Assembly (NCBI GenBank): GCA_900751885.1
Contig: CAADTH010000034.1
Span: forward strand, 124,001-188,000
DNA: 64,000 bases
DNA from: Clostridia bacterium
GTDB taxonomy: Bacteria; Bacillota; Clostridia; UBA1381
Reading direction: 5' to 3'
Shown here: positions 53,457 through 62,734 of the stretch, piece by piece
How the letters are laid out: every line of letters begins with the position of its first letter
Numbering within the stretch: the first letter of the stretch is position 1
Notes under the pieces: model-generated
The model's input: the letters and a program-made list of their open reading frames with translations, nothing else
Databases searched by the model: none
What the model was told of the DNA's origin: nothing
Made by a program: the position numbers and the translations under genes

Positions 53457-55374
53457 GGACAAATTTTATATCACGACGGCGATTGCGTATACATCGAGAA
53501 AGCCTCATATCGGAAACACATATGAGATGATTCTGACAGACACGATTGCACGGTTTCAAAGATATTTGGGAAAAGATGTGTTTTTTCTGACAGGGACCGA
53601 TGAGCATGGACAAAAGATAGAAGAAATCGCAAAGGAAGAAGGAATTTCACCGAAAGCGTATGTGGACAAGGTTGCCGCACAGGTAAAGGAGATTGCTGAT
53701 ATGCTAAATATCAGCTATGACAAATTCATTCGAACAACAGATGACTACCATGTAAAAGCAGTCCAGGAGATTTTCCAAAAGCTCTATGACCAGGGGGACA
53801 TCTATAAAGATGAATACGAGGGCTGGTACTGTACGCCGTGTGAGTCCTTCTGGACAGAAACTCAGCTTGCAGACGGCAAGTGCCCAGACTGCGGCAGGGA
53901 GGTACAAAAGACAAAGGAAGAGGCATATTTCTTTAAAATGTCCAAATATCAAGACCGGCTGATGAAGCATATCGAGGAGCATCCAGAGTTTATCCAGCCA
54001 GAATCCAGAAAAAAAGAGATGGTCAATAACTTTTTGAAGCCGGGACTGCAGGATTTGTGCGTATCGAGAACGAGCTTTAAATGGGGCGTGCCGGTCAGCT
54101 TTGACGACAAGCATGTGATTTATGTCTGGATTGACGCGCTTTCCAACTATATTACAGCACTCGGATACACGCCGGAGGAAAAGGGAGAGCTGTATCAAAC
54201 CTATTGGCCGGCGGATGTGCATATCATCGGAAAGGACATCCTGCGCTTTCACACCATTTATTGGCCGATTATCCTGATGGCGCTGGGAGAGCCGCTTCCA
54301 AAGCAGATTTTCGGTCATCCGTGGATGCTGTTCGGGGAAGAGAAAATGAGTAAATCCCGCGGCAATGTCATTTATGCAGATGATTTGGTCAAGCGCTTTG
54401 GCGTGGATGCCGTGCGGTACTACTCCCTGCATGAGATGCCGTTTGCACAGGATGGAACCATCACTTATGAAATATTTATGAGCCGATATAATTCGGAGCT
54501 TGCCAATACGCTCGGAAACCTTGTCAACCGTACGGTCGCGATGATGAATAAATATTTCGGCGGTGAAATTCAAAGTCCGTCTGCAGAGGGCGAGTATGAT
54601 GATCAGCTAAAGATGGTCTGCCTCGAAACGGTAGAAAAGGTGGCAAAGAGCATGGAGACGTACCATGTGGCGGACGCACTGGATGCCATCTGGAGCATTG
54701 CAGGCCGTGCGAACAAGTATATTGATGAGACCATGCCGTGGGCGCTTGCAAAAAATGAGGCTGACAAGCCGCGGCTTGGCACAGTGCTGTATAACCTGTT
54801 GGAGGCGATTCGCTTTATTGCTTCACTGTTATCTGCATTTATGCCTGCGACAAGCGAGAGCATCCGAGCGCAAATCAATGCAGAAGATATCAGATTTTCC
54901 AGCCTTTCTGCGTTTGGGGCGATAAAGCCGGGAGAAAAGGTGGGAACGGCACAGCCGCTGTTTGAGCGAATCGACATCGAAAAGACGATGGAGGAAATTG
55001 CATCACAAACGCAGCAGGAGGAGCAGGTGGCAGAAATCGAGCCGTTTAAGGAATGTATCGAATTTGACGAGTTTGAGAAAGTCGACGTTCGGGTCGGTAA
55101 GGTGATTGAGTGCGAGAAGGTGCCGAAATCATCAAAGCTTTTACGGTTTGTGCTGCAGGTTGGAAACGAAAAGAGACAGATTCTATCGGGCATAGCGAAA
55201 TACCATAAGCCGGAAGAGCTGATTGGGAAAAATGTCCTTTTTGTCGCAAATCTCAAGCCGCGTAAGATGATGGGGCTTGAGTCCTGCGGAATGATTCTCT
55301 CTGCTGAGTTGGGAGAGCAATTGACTGTTCTGACTGTACCGGATGGAATTGAGAGCGGTGCGCAGATGGTATAA
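53449..55374 (+). CDS. metG: methionyl-tRNA synthetase with C-terminal tRNA-binding domain
   Basis: The class I core has KPHIGNTYEMI (HIGH motif, about 20), zinc-knuckle cysteines CTPCESFW...CPDCG (about 127-150) and EKMSKSRGN (about 300). The C-terminal 105 residues (FEKVDVRVGKVIECEKVP) form an OB-fold tRNA-binding domain. It charges elongator and initiator tRNA-Met. Length 641 is typical of Firmicutes. GGGGGAGAC precedes the start inside the previous gene. Confidence 0.97.
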   Translation: MSKDKFYITTAIAYTSRKPHIGNTYEMILTDTIARFQRYLGKDVFFLTGTDEHGQKIEEIAKEEGISPKAYVDKVAAQVKEIADMLNISYDKFIRTTDDYHVKAVQEIFQKLYDQGDIYKDEYEGWYCTPCESFWTETQLADGKCPDCGREVQKTKEEAYFFKMSKYQDRLMKHIEEHPEFIQPESRKKEMVNNFLKPGLQDLCVSRTSFKWGVPVSFDDKHVIYVWIDALSNYITALGYTPEEKGELYQTYWPADVHIIGKDILRFHTIYWPIILMALGEPLPKQIFGHPWMLFGEEKMSKSRGNVIYADDLVKRFGVDAVRYYSLHEMPFAQDGTITYEIFMSRYNSELANTLGNLVNRTVAMMNKYFGGEIQSPSAEGEYDDQLKMVCLETVEKVAKSMETYHVADALDAIWSIAGRANKYIDETMPWALAKNEADKPRLGTVLYNLLEAIRFIASLLSAFMPATSESIRAQINAEDIRFSSLSAFGAIKPGEKVGTAQPLFERIDIEKTMEEIASQTQQEEQVAEIEPFKECIEFDEFEKVDVRVGKVIECEKVPKSSKLLRFVLQVGNEKRQILSGIAKYHKPEELIGKNVLFVANLKPRKMMGLESCGMILSAELGEQLTVLTVPDGIESGAQMV

Positions 55375-55389
55375 AAGGACGAAGTAAAT

Positions 55390-55419
55390 AAAAAAAGTGC
55401 TGAATTCAGCACTTTTTTT
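55390..55419 (+). terminator. terminator of metG
   Basis: AAAAAAGTGCTGAA pairs with TTCAGCACTTTTTT, followed by T. Confidence 0.9.
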
Positions 55420-55579
55420 CATAAAGTTAGAATTCGTTAAGGGAAGTTTATAGATTGTTTAGATTTTTATTATATAATATCAATATTAAAGCAGTATGAT
55501 AAGAGCATAGAGGAAATCGATTCCCCTATCAGTTGGATAAGTGGGATATATCCCGAGAGAATTTAAAGGAGGAGTTAAC

Positions 55580-56698
55580 ATGAAAAGAAAAAAGATGACA
55601 GTTGCAATCTCTGCAATCGTGGGAGTGGTGGTACTCTCCACAGCAGCATTTGCAAACTATGGAAACGCAAACGGGTATGAGGCGTACAAAAAAGCGCTCA
55701 AGGGATTCGTTGCTCAGGAAAATTATACCTTGAGCATGGAAGGAAAAATTGAGTATGATGGTCAGGAGCTTGCATGGGGACGTATTGATGAGAAATACGA
55801 CAAAAACGGCGATGTAAAGCTCAACCAAAAGACACAGGCGAGAGCGATGGACGAAAATGGAGGAGCGCAGAGATCACACGAGTCCTATTATCAGGATGGG
55901 ATGCGGATTAGCCAGTATGAACGCGGAAATGGTAATGTGGTGACATCTGTAGATGACAATCCGAACCCATATCCGAATATCGGGAATGTCATTGGAATCG
56001 ACTTGACGGACGAGAGAGACAAAGAGATATTTGACAAGACGGTTCGCTTTATGGAGCTCGGTGCAGATATGTTTATTGGAGACCTCAAAAACAACTTTGT
56101 TTTGACCTCTGAGGAAAATGGTAATAAGACCTATGCAATTAATCTCGATAGTGTTCAGATTCCAGAGCTTGTGAACGCGGGACTTTCTTTGGCGGCAACT
56201 GGTAGTACAACCGTGAACTCTTATGATTCAGTCAATACACCGGAAGCATCTATGTCCCGTGTCGGAACAGACACCAAGGTAGAGAGTGCAAATTGTTATG
56301 TGACACTCGACAGTGAAGGCAGAATTTTGGAAAACAAGCTGGATGCGACTGTGACAGGGAAAGACCCAGATGGTGCACAGCACGCTGTAAAAATGCAGTT
56401 CAGCTTTACCGTTTCTGATTATGGCACCACACAGCCAGAGCGCGTTGACTTAGACTCTATGCCAAATGTGCAGTACGCGTCGAAATATGTAGAGAACAGA
56501 ATCAGTGAGCTTCAAAAGATTTTGAAAAACGATGAGCTCTCTGAGAAGGAACGCGAGTCCTATGAGGAGGAGCTGGAAAGCCTGAAGGAAGGCGACGTAC
56601 AGGATGCCAGCATATCTGTTACGAGCGATGGAGAGACCATGGCGAGAGTTGAGGTTACGAATCCAGATGGTTCAAAAGAAGTAAGACTGGTGCATTAA
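55580..56698 (+). CDS. secreted protein upstream of an ABC exporter and two-component system
   Basis: A signal peptide (about residues 1-29, VGVVVLSTAAFANYG) is followed by about 340 residues of strand-rich sequence and a charged coiled coil near 320-350 (LQKILKNDELSEKERESYEEE). The ATG at 55580 follows AAAGGAGG. It lies upstream of ABC and regulatory genes. I do not recognise the domain. It might be a wall or membrane-associated sensor or substrate of the exporter, which is inference from position. Confidence 0.7.
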   Translation: MKRKKMTVAISAIVGVVVLSTAAFANYGNANGYEAYKKALKGFVAQENYTLSMEGKIEYDGQELAWGRIDEKYDKNGDVKLNQKTQARAMDENGGAQRSHESYYQDGMRISQYERGNGNVVTSVDDNPNPYPNIGNVIGIDLTDERDKEIFDKTVRFMELGADMFIGDLKNNFVLTSEENGNKTYAINLDSVQIPELVNAGLSLAATGSTTVNSYDSVNTPEASMSRVGTDTKVESANCYVTLDSEGRILENKLDATVTGKDPDGAQHAVKMQFSFTVSDYGTTQPERVDLDSMPNVQYASKYVENRISELQKILKNDELSEKERESYEEELESLKEGDVQDASISVTSDGETMARVEVTNPDGSKEVRLVH

Positions 56699-56722
56699 TC
56701 AAAAATCCCATACTTCCCACAA

Positions 56723-56806
56723 GCCGCATCGAAAGTTAGGACAGTTCCCCCTGTCCTTGCGGCAGACAATGAGGAATGGCTTGCTTTTTGCAAGGCATTC
56801 TTTGTT
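56723..56806 (+). promoter_or_regulatory. two hairpins in the ABC transporter leader
   Basis: GCCGCA plus AGGACAG pair with CTGTCCT plus TGCGGC (56723-56763). GAATGGCTTGC then pairs with GCAAGGCATTC (56774-56800), followed by a T-rich stretch. This may be an attenuator or partial terminator between the secreted protein gene and the ABC genes. Confidence 0.5.
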
Positions 56807-56844
56807 GCTGTTTTGCGGCATATTACATAAAGGAGTGTTACAAG

Positions 56845-57582
56845 ATGGAAACGACGGTATTGAAGGTAGAACAGTTATCGAAAATATATAAAAATGGACG
56901 GGGTGCGAAAAAGATTAGTTTTGAAGCGCAAAAAGGTGATGTCATTGGACTTTTGGGACCAAACGGTTCTGGAAAAACAACTACAATGAAAGCGATTGTA
57001 GGGCTTTGCCACGCGACAGAAGGAGAGGTCACACTGTTTGGACAAAACGCAGAGGACAATTTTGAGGAGGTCATGCAAAAGGTTGGATGCCTGATTGAGG
57101 CTCCGGCAATTTATGATTACCTGACGGCGGCGAAAAATTTGCGTTTGATGGCACGGTTTTATGATGATGTTGATGAAGTGCGGATAGACCATGTTTTGCA
57201 GATGGTACGTTTATCCCAGTATAAAAACGAGAAGGCTGGAAGGTTCTCGCTTGGAATGAAGCAGAGACTGGGACTTGCAATGGCGCTTCTGTCCAATCCA
57301 GAGCTCATCATTTTAGATGAGCCGGCAAACGGACTGGATATCGAGGGAATGATAGAAATTCGTGAGATTATATCGCGCATGGCAAAGGAACAGAATGTAA
57401 CCTTTTTGATTTCCAGTCATTTGGCAAATGAGATTGAAAAAACCTGCAATAAAGTTGCCGTGATCTATGAGGGGGAAATGGTTTCCTTTGTGACGATGGA
57501 GCAGGCACTGGAATTCAATCCGACACTCGAGGATTATTTTTTGGGTGTGGTCAAAGAGAAAAGGGGGAACGTAGTAATATGA
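56845..57582 (+). CDS. ABC transporter ATP-binding protein
   Basis: Walker A GPNGSGKTT (about 38), signature FSLGMKQRLG and Walker B LIILDEPANGLD are intact. It is the ATPase of a two-gene ABC-2 type exporter related to bacitracin or antimicrobial-peptide resistance pumps. The ATG at 56845 follows AAAGGAG; a longer in-frame start reaches into the leader hairpins and is unlikely. The stop overlaps the permease start. Confidence 0.92.
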   Translation: METTVLKVEQLSKIYKNGRGAKKISFEAQKGDVIGLLGPNGSGKTTTMKAIVGLCHATEGEVTLFGQNAEDNFEEVMQKVGCLIEAPAIYDYLTAAKNLRLMARFYDDVDEVRIDHVLQMVRLSQYKNEKAGRFSLGMKQRLGLAMALLSNPELIILDEPANGLDIEGMIEIREIISRMAKEQNVTFLISSHLANEIEKTCNKVAVIYEGEMVSFVTMEQALEFNPTLEDYFLGVVKEKRGNVVI

Positions 57583-58334
57583 AACCGTTCATTGCAAACT
57601 TTAAAAATGAGCTGTATAAGCTGTCCACAAAGAAAAAATATGTTGTATTTGCGATTATTGGTATCTTGATTTGTCTTTTTAAGGTTTTGTCTGCCTGGGT
57701 GGTGACAAAGCTATCGCGCGGAATGATTCCCTTGCAGATAGAGGGCATGGCAATGGGTATGCTTCCGTTTTTCGCAGAAATTCTGATTCCTCTCATGATG
57801 TTTATGGCAGTCACAGATTTATTCTGTTCAGAATTTCATGACAATTCCATCAAAGCGGTGTTGATGCGTCCAATCAGCCGTTCTAAGGTGATGCTCTCTA
57901 AAATATTTGCCTGCTTTACAATGGCAATCATACAATTCGCAGTGGTTTTCGTTACCTGCACACTGCTTGAGGCAATTTTTGGAACACCTGCAAAGCTGGG
58001 AGAGAGCTTTTTGGTAAGTCTCAGCTCGTATGCCATTGACCTTGTTCCACTGTTTGTCCTAATCCTGATGGCAGTGCTGATCAATATGCTTACAAAAGGT
58101 TCTACACTTGCGATGTTCTTGTGCTTTTTGGTATACGCGTTGATGAAATACTGCAACTACTTTGTACCAAGCCTGAGTGCAATGCTTTTTACCTCCTACA
58201 ACCAATGGCATAAGCTTTGGATTGGTTCAAGGCTTCCATTCCATGCGATGATTAGCAAAATTCTGCTTCTTGTTGGTTCAGGCATCCTATTTTACACGGG
58301 CGGGTATTATTTATTTGATAAAAAAGAGATTTAA
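57579..58334 (+). CDS. ABC-2 type permease
   Basis: The 251-residue membrane protein has six hydrophobic segments and the ABC-2 pattern (FCSEFHDNSIKAVLMRPISRSKVMLSKI). It partners the ATPase with a four-base ATGA overlap. A histidine kinase and response regulator follow, as in peptide-antibiotic detoxification modules. The substrate is unknown. Confidence 0.9.
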   Translation: MKPFIANFKNELYKLSTKKKYVVFAIIGILICLFKVLSAWVVTKLSRGMIPLQIEGMAMGMLPFFAEILIPLMMFMAVTDLFCSEFHDNSIKAVLMRPISRSKVMLSKIFACFTMAIIQFAVVFVTCTLLEAIFGTPAKLGESFLVSLSSYAIDLVPLFVLILMAVLINMLTKGSTLAMFLCFLVYALMKYCNYFVPSLSAMLFTSYNQWHKLWIGSRLPFHAMISKILLLVGSGILFYTGGYYLFDKKEI

Positions 58335-58348
58335 AAGGTGGGATTGGC

Positions 58349-59503
58349 TTGTCCATCAAGAAAAAATTTATTATCTCCAATGTCATCATGCTGGTCGTAC
58401 CGGTTGTGTTGATTTTCTTTCTGGGAATGCTGTTTGTCATGGGATTTGTCATTGTCTCACCGGCGTATAATATTACCATGACCATTCAGGATTTGTTCCA
58501 GCCGAAAGAGCTTTTGAGCCATATTGGGCTATTTATCAGTGTAAATCCGAGCGCGCAGTGGTGTCTTTTGATTTGGATAATTGCATCTGTAATCATTGTA
58601 GTGGGGGTAATCACAGGGATTACCGTAATTCTGTCAAAAAGCATTTTAAATCCGATTCGCGAGCTTACGCTGGCAGCGGACAAAATCAAGACGGGAAAGC
58701 TCGATTTTGAAGTCATGCGTGCGTCTGATGAAGAAGTCGATGCGCTGTGTAAATCCTTTGATGAAATGCGCGTTAAATTAAAGCAGAGCAGAGAAAAAGA
58801 AGAAGCCTATAAGGCGGAGCGGAGTATGCTGCTTGCAAATCTTTCTCATGATTTGAAAACGCCGATTACTTCCATCAAGGGATATGTCGAGGGGATTCAG
58901 GATGGTGTAGCGGACACGCCGGATAAGATGGAGCGGTATCTGAGAACCATCTACGCAAAGGCGAATGCGATTGACGAGATGGTAAACAATCTTTCTGTCT
59001 TTTCAAAGCTCGAGATGAATAAGCTTCAGTTCGACTTTGAATTAGGAGACATCAATCAATTTTTAAGGGACATACTAGAAGAATGCAAGCTGGACTTGCA
59101 AAAAAATAATATGACCCTTCACGAGCGTATCCCGAACAAGCAGGTCATCATAAAAATTGACTATCAGAAAATGCACCGCGTGATTGTCAATCTGATTGAA
59201 AACGCGATGAAGTACAAAGAAGGAGACAAGGGTGAGCTTTCTGTGTCCACAGAGGTGGCAAATGGGGGCGTATTCATCAAGGTATCTGACCGGGGCATCG
59301 GAATCAGCCAAAGTGAGCTCAAAAAGGTATTTGAGGGGTTTTACCGAAGCGATCCGTCCAGAACGCCGAATATCAAAGGAAGCGGACTGGGACTTGGTAT
59401 AGCGCGCGAAATCATTGAACAGCACGGCGGAAAAATATGGATTAAGAGCGAAAACGGGACAACCGTATTCATGTATCTGCCAGTTCGGCAGGTAGAACAG
59501 TAG
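58349..59503 (+). CDS. sensor histidine kinase
   Basis: Two membrane helices (about 5-40 and 70-95) flank a short extracellular loop. Then come a HAMP domain, HisKA with LANLSHDLKTPITSIKG (phospho-His about 167), and HATPase boxes VNLIENAMKYK, KVSDRGIGIS and GSGLGLGIAREI. The start is TTG at 58349 with AAGGTGGGA upstream. It lies 14 bases after the permease gene and 8 before the response regulator. The short sensor loop suggests membrane-stress or transporter-coupled sensing. Confidence 0.92.
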   Translation: MSIKKKFIISNVIMLVVPVVLIFFLGMLFVMGFVIVSPAYNITMTIQDLFQPKELLSHIGLFISVNPSAQWCLLIWIIASVIIVVGVITGITVILSKSILNPIRELTLAADKIKTGKLDFEVMRASDEEVDALCKSFDEMRVKLKQSREKEEAYKAERSMLLANLSHDLKTPITSIKGYVEGIQDGVADTPDKMERYLRTIYAKANAIDEMVNNLSVFSKLEMNKLQFDFELGDINQFLRDILEECKLDLQKNNMTLHERIPNKQVIIKIDYQKMHRVIVNLIENAMKYKEGDKGELSVSTEVANGGVFIKVSDRGIGISQSELKKVFEGFYRSDPSRTPNIKGSGLGLGIAREIIEQHGGKIWIKSENGTTVFMYLPVRQVEQ

Positions 59504-59511
59504 GTGAATAT

Positions 59512-60189
59512 ATGAATCGAATTTTGATTATTGAAGATGATGAAAGCATAGCAGAGTTGGAAAAAGATTATCTTACCATCAATGGATTCATCTGTGATAT
59601 TGCCACGCGTGGACCAAAGGGACTTGAGATGGCGCTTCAAAAAGAATATAACCTGATTATTATTGATGTCATGCTTCCAGGCATGGATGGGTTTGAGATT
59701 TGCCGCAATATCCGCGAGACAAAGCAGACGCCGGTGATTTTTCTGACCGCAAGGGGAGAGGATATTGACAAAATCCGTGGGTTGGGGCTTGGTGCGGATG
59801 ACTATATGACAAAGCCGTTTAGTCCAAATGAGCTGGTTGCACGCGTGAAGGCGCATATCATGCGCTATGCAGTGCTGTCCGGAGGAGAAAAAACAGACAG
59901 CATTAAGGTGCGCGGCTTGGAAATTGATAAGGTATCGCACCGGGTAACCTTAGATGGTAAGGAGCTTTCCATGCCGACCAAGGAATATGAACTGCTTTTA
60001 TACCTTGCGGAGCATCCAAACCGCGTGTTTAGCAAGGACATTCTGTTTGACCGCATTTGGGGGATGGACGCCCTCGGCGACATTTCCACGGTCACTGTGC
60101 ATATTCAGCGTGTACGCGATAAGATAGAGGACAAACAGCGCAAATTTATCGAGACGGTTTGGGGCGTTGGATACCGCTTCAAGCCATAG
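59512..60189 (+). CDS. OmpR-family response regulator
   Basis: The receiver domain has acidic pocket EDDE, phospho-Asp about 52 in IIDVMLPGMDGF, and the conserved Lys in MTKPFSPNELVAR. The winged-helix effector domain ends GVGYRFKP. It pairs with the adjacent kinase, and its likely targets include the ABC genes. Confidence 0.95.
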   Translation: MNRILIIEDDESIAELEKDYLTINGFICDIATRGPKGLEMALQKEYNLIIIDVMLPGMDGFEICRNIRETKQTPVIFLTARGEDIDKIRGLGLGADDYMTKPFSPNELVARVKAHIMRYAVLSGGEKTDSIKVRGLEIDKVSHRVTLDGKELSMPTKEYELLLYLAEHPNRVFSKDILFDRIWGMDALGDISTVTVHIQRVRDKIEDKQRKFIETVWGVGYRFKP

Positions 60190-60215
60190 CTTCTGGAAAA
60201 TAGCAGAATAAACCG

Positions 60216-60244
60216 TTGACATGGGACATATATTTTGATATGAT
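60216..60244 (+). promoter_or_regulatory. promoter of mntP
   Basis: TTGACA (60216-60221) and TATGAT (60239-60244) have a 17-base spacer. No yybP-ykoY manganese riboswitch is visible in the short leader. Confidence 0.7.
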
Positions 60245-60273
60245 AACAAGACATAACTATTGGAGTGATTTGA

Positions 60274-60843
60274 TTGGATATTATATCATTGCTTTTTGTG
60301 GCGGTTGGGCTTGCGATGGATGCGTTTTCCGTTGCGATTACAGACGGAATTGTTCTCAAAAATAGGCTAAGGATGCGAAACGCACTAAAAATCGGACTGT
60401 TTTTTGGATTTTTCCAGGCAGTTATGCCGATGATTGGATGGTTTCTGGGAATCAATTTTAGAAAATACATAGAAGCGTGCGACCACTGGATTGCCTTTAT
60501 ACTTTTGGCAGTCATCGGCGGAAAAATGATTTTTGATGCCATACAGGAGAAAAAGGAGACGGAATGTGAGCTTCAGGATCCACTCAATAATAAGGTACTT
60601 TTTATGCTCGCCATCGCAACAAGCATTGATGCGCTGGCAGTTGGAATCACACTTGCAACAGTGAATGCGAATATTCTATTGTCTGCCGCTGTCATTGGTA
60701 TTGTGGCATTTGTTTTTTCTGTGGCAGGGGTATATATCGGGAAAAAGTCTGGTGATTTGTTCGGCAACAAGGCAGAGATTATCGGTGGTGTCGTTTTGAT
60801 AGGGATTGGACTGAAAATATTGATAGAGCATGTATTGCTTTAG
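60274..60843 (+). CDS. mntP: manganese efflux pump MntP
   Basis: This 189-residue protein has six membrane helices in two repeats, each with the family's key Asp: GLAMDAFSVAI (about residue 17) and TSIDALAVGI (about 118). It exports Mn(II). The start is TTG 60274 with GGAG about 9 bases upstream. It has its own promoter and terminator. Confidence 0.92.
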   Translation: MDIISLLFVAVGLAMDAFSVAITDGIVLKNRLRMRNALKIGLFFGFFQAVMPMIGWFLGINFRKYIEACDHWIAFILLAVIGGKMIFDAIQEKKETECELQDPLNNKVLFMLAIATSIDALAVGITLATVNANILLSAAVIGIVAFVFSVAGVYIGKKSGDLFGNKAEIIGGVVLIGIGLKILIEHVLL

Positions 60844-60848
60844 TTCTT

Positions 60849-60874
60849 AAAAGCAGGAGAGCCTGCTTTTTTTG
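60849..60874 (+). terminator. terminator of mntP
   Basis: AAAAGCAGG pairs with CCTGCTTTT, followed by T. Confidence 0.85.
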
Positions 60875-60894
60875 TGTAAAAGATTAAAAAACAG

Positions 60895-60933
60895 AAAAAT
60901 CCCTATGCGGTTTTGCTGCATAGGGATTTTTTT
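60895..60933. terminator. terminator between mntP and the ribokinase gene
   Basis: AAAAATCCCTATGC pairs perfectly with GCATAGGGATTTTT. Because of the A and T flanks it can end transcripts from both sides, including the minus-strand kinase gene. Confidence 0.85.
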
Positions 60934-60954
60934 ATTGTATATACCAATTCTGTT

Positions 60955-61860
60955 TTATCCAAAGGAGGTGGAGCATTCCGACTCGCAAAGAACCTCACTA
61001 AGGAGAGGAATCGACACAGCAGCTCCTTTTCTGGTGACAGCAATGGAGGAGGCTTTTGCCGCAATATCAAGACATTGTTTGATAGGATATCCGTGCGCAA
61101 TTCCTCCCAGGAAATAGCCGGTAAAGGTATCACCAGCACCAGTCGTATCCACCGTCTTAACAGGATAAATCGGTTGGATATAATGTTGCTTCTGATCCGC
61201 ATAAATCGAACCATCCTTTCCGAGCGTTAAAACGATTTTCATATCTGGATATTTGAGCAAGAGTTTTTTCATCATCAGCTCCGGAATGGTTTCATTGGTC
61301 AGTTCATATCCTTCCACTTCATTGAGCAAAAGCCAAGTTACTTTCTCTAGTGGAAATGAACGGATTTTCTTGTCAATCGGGGAAGGATTGAGTGCAATCT
61401 GAAGTCCTTGCTTTGAAGCTTTTTCCATAATGCATTCAGTCATATTCAGTTCATTCTGGAGTACGATAATATCTCCCTGATGAAAGTGGGCAAGTACATA
61501 GTCAATATATTCCTCTGTAATTTCACCGTTTGCACCTTTGTCTAAAATAATGCAATTTTCGCCGGTGGGATCCACCTGAATAAATGCCGTTCCCGTGATG
61601 CAACCGGATTTATCGATATATTTGGTATTGACCTGATTATCCTCCAGAAGGTCTAAAAGCCATTGTCCGTCTGTACCAATTTTGCCGGCATGAAAAACAG
61701 TCGCTCCTGCTTTTGCCAAAGCGATGGATTGATTCATTCCTTTCCCACCAGGAAACAGGTTCATGGATTTTGACTGAATTGTCTCACCGGGACGGACGAA
61801 GTGGTCGACCTCATAAACATGGTCGATATTTAAAGAGCCAAAATTCAAAATATTCGGCAT
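60955..61860 (-). CDS. rbsK: ribokinase (PfkB family)
   Basis: The protein has the PfkB signatures NLFPGGKGMNQSIALAKAGA (about 35-54) and DTTGAGDTFTGYFLGG, with the catalytic Asp near 245. The start NILNFGSLNIDHVYEVDHFV is typical of ribokinases. It phosphorylates ribose (other furanoses possible) using ATP. The ATG at 61860 follows AAAGGAG. It stands alone, without rbs transporter genes. Confidence 0.88.
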   Translation of the reverse strand: MPNILNFGSLNIDHVYEVDHFVRPGETIQSKSMNLFPGGKGMNQSIALAKAGATVFHAGKIGTDGQWLLDLLEDNQVNTKYIDKSGCITGTAFIQVDPTGENCIILDKGANGEITEEYIDYVLAHFHQGDIIVLQNELNMTECIMEKASKQGLQIALNPSPIDKKIRSFPLEKVTWLLLNEVEGYELTNETIPELMMKKLLLKYPDMKIVLTLGKDGSIYADQKQHYIQPIYPVKTVDTTGAGDTFTGYFLGGIAHGYPIKQCLDIAAKASSIAVTRKGAAVSIPLLSEVLCESECSTSFG

Positions 61861-62062
61861 GCCAGTTCTCCTTTTCACACAATCTCTATGCTTTTCATTG
61901 TACTATCTTTTTTTTAGTCTTACAATCGAAAAAACAGACACAAACCGTATAATTAACCGCTATAAATAATAGATAGAAAAATATGGACAAATCCCATAAC
62001 AACAGGATTTTTTATCAATTGATTTTCAAAAGATATCGATAAAATAGAAGTAAATCATAAAC

Positions 62063-62101
62063 AAAGAAGCCACCGCAAAAAAAGGTGCAGCAGCTTCTTT
62101 G
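62063..62101 (-). terminator. terminator of the XRE gene
   Basis: CAAAGAAGC pairs with GCTTCTTTG, with an A/T-rich loop between. It lies just past the stop codon on the minus strand. Confidence 0.5.
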
Positions 62102-62120
62102 TCGTTTGAAAAGTAAACAA

Positions 62121-62348
62121 TTAATTTTTCTCCGACGAATCCTCAGGGATGTATTCTATCATATCGGAAAGCTTACAATGAAAATAATCACATAAAATTT
62201 GAATTGTTCCGAGCTTTACAGTATCTAACTTTTCATCATAAATAAATTTTATCAGTGTAGAGTAACCCAAACCAGTTTCTTTGCTACACTCCTTAATACT
62301 GCGAATCTTAGCATCTGCCATAAAATATCGCAATTTGGATTTATACAC
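62121..62348 (-). CDS. XRE-type small regulator
   Basis: This 75-residue Cro/C1-type helix-turn-helix protein reads KECSKETGLGYSTLIKFIYDE then LDTVKLGTIQILCDYFHCKL. The start is GTG at 62348 with AAGGAGG about 11 bases upstream. It is an isolated gene. Related small regulators are common in clostridia and often uncharacterised. Confidence 0.85.
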   Translation of the reverse strand: MYKSKLRYFMADAKIRSIKECSKETGLGYSTLIKFIYDEKLDTVKLGTIQILCDYFHCKLSDMIEYIPEDSSEKN

Positions 62349-62617
62349 AGAAACACCCCTCCTTCTTGTATTCTAAGAAAAATTGTAACATCATAAAATG
62401 AGAAGTTCAACAGAATCTCCCTATAATGACTTTATAAAAAAATATAGTTTATTTTAGAAGTATCATTATTGTGTTACAACAAGTCGGTTTTATACACATA
62501 ATTGATGTTGTTTTATATAAAATATGAAATATCAACAGGGAATTGTAATATTTTGGACAAAATGTTACGAGCATAATACAAAACAGATACAAATAGTATA
62601 CAATTAAAGAAAATCCG

Positions 62618-62645
62618 TTGACTTTTGACACACAGACGATATAAT
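62618..62645 (+). promoter_or_regulatory. promoter of the candidate rod-shaped RNA
   Basis: TTGACT (62618-62623) and TATAAT (62640-62645) have a 16-base spacer. A perfect DnaA-box-like TGTGGATAA follows at 62656-62664; it can pair with TTATCCGCA at 62685-62693. Confidence 0.6.
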
Positions 62646-62734
62646 GATAATGCAATGTGGATAATGGTTTTGGTGATTTGACTGTTATCCGCATAAGGAG
62701 TCCTGTTTGCCATCCCATCGATTTATGGAAAAAG

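Noticed and set aside
62449..62718. Minus-strand frames of 66-89 residues
   Set aside because: AT-rich, no ribosome site, and they overlap the promoter and leader of the candidate structured RNA.
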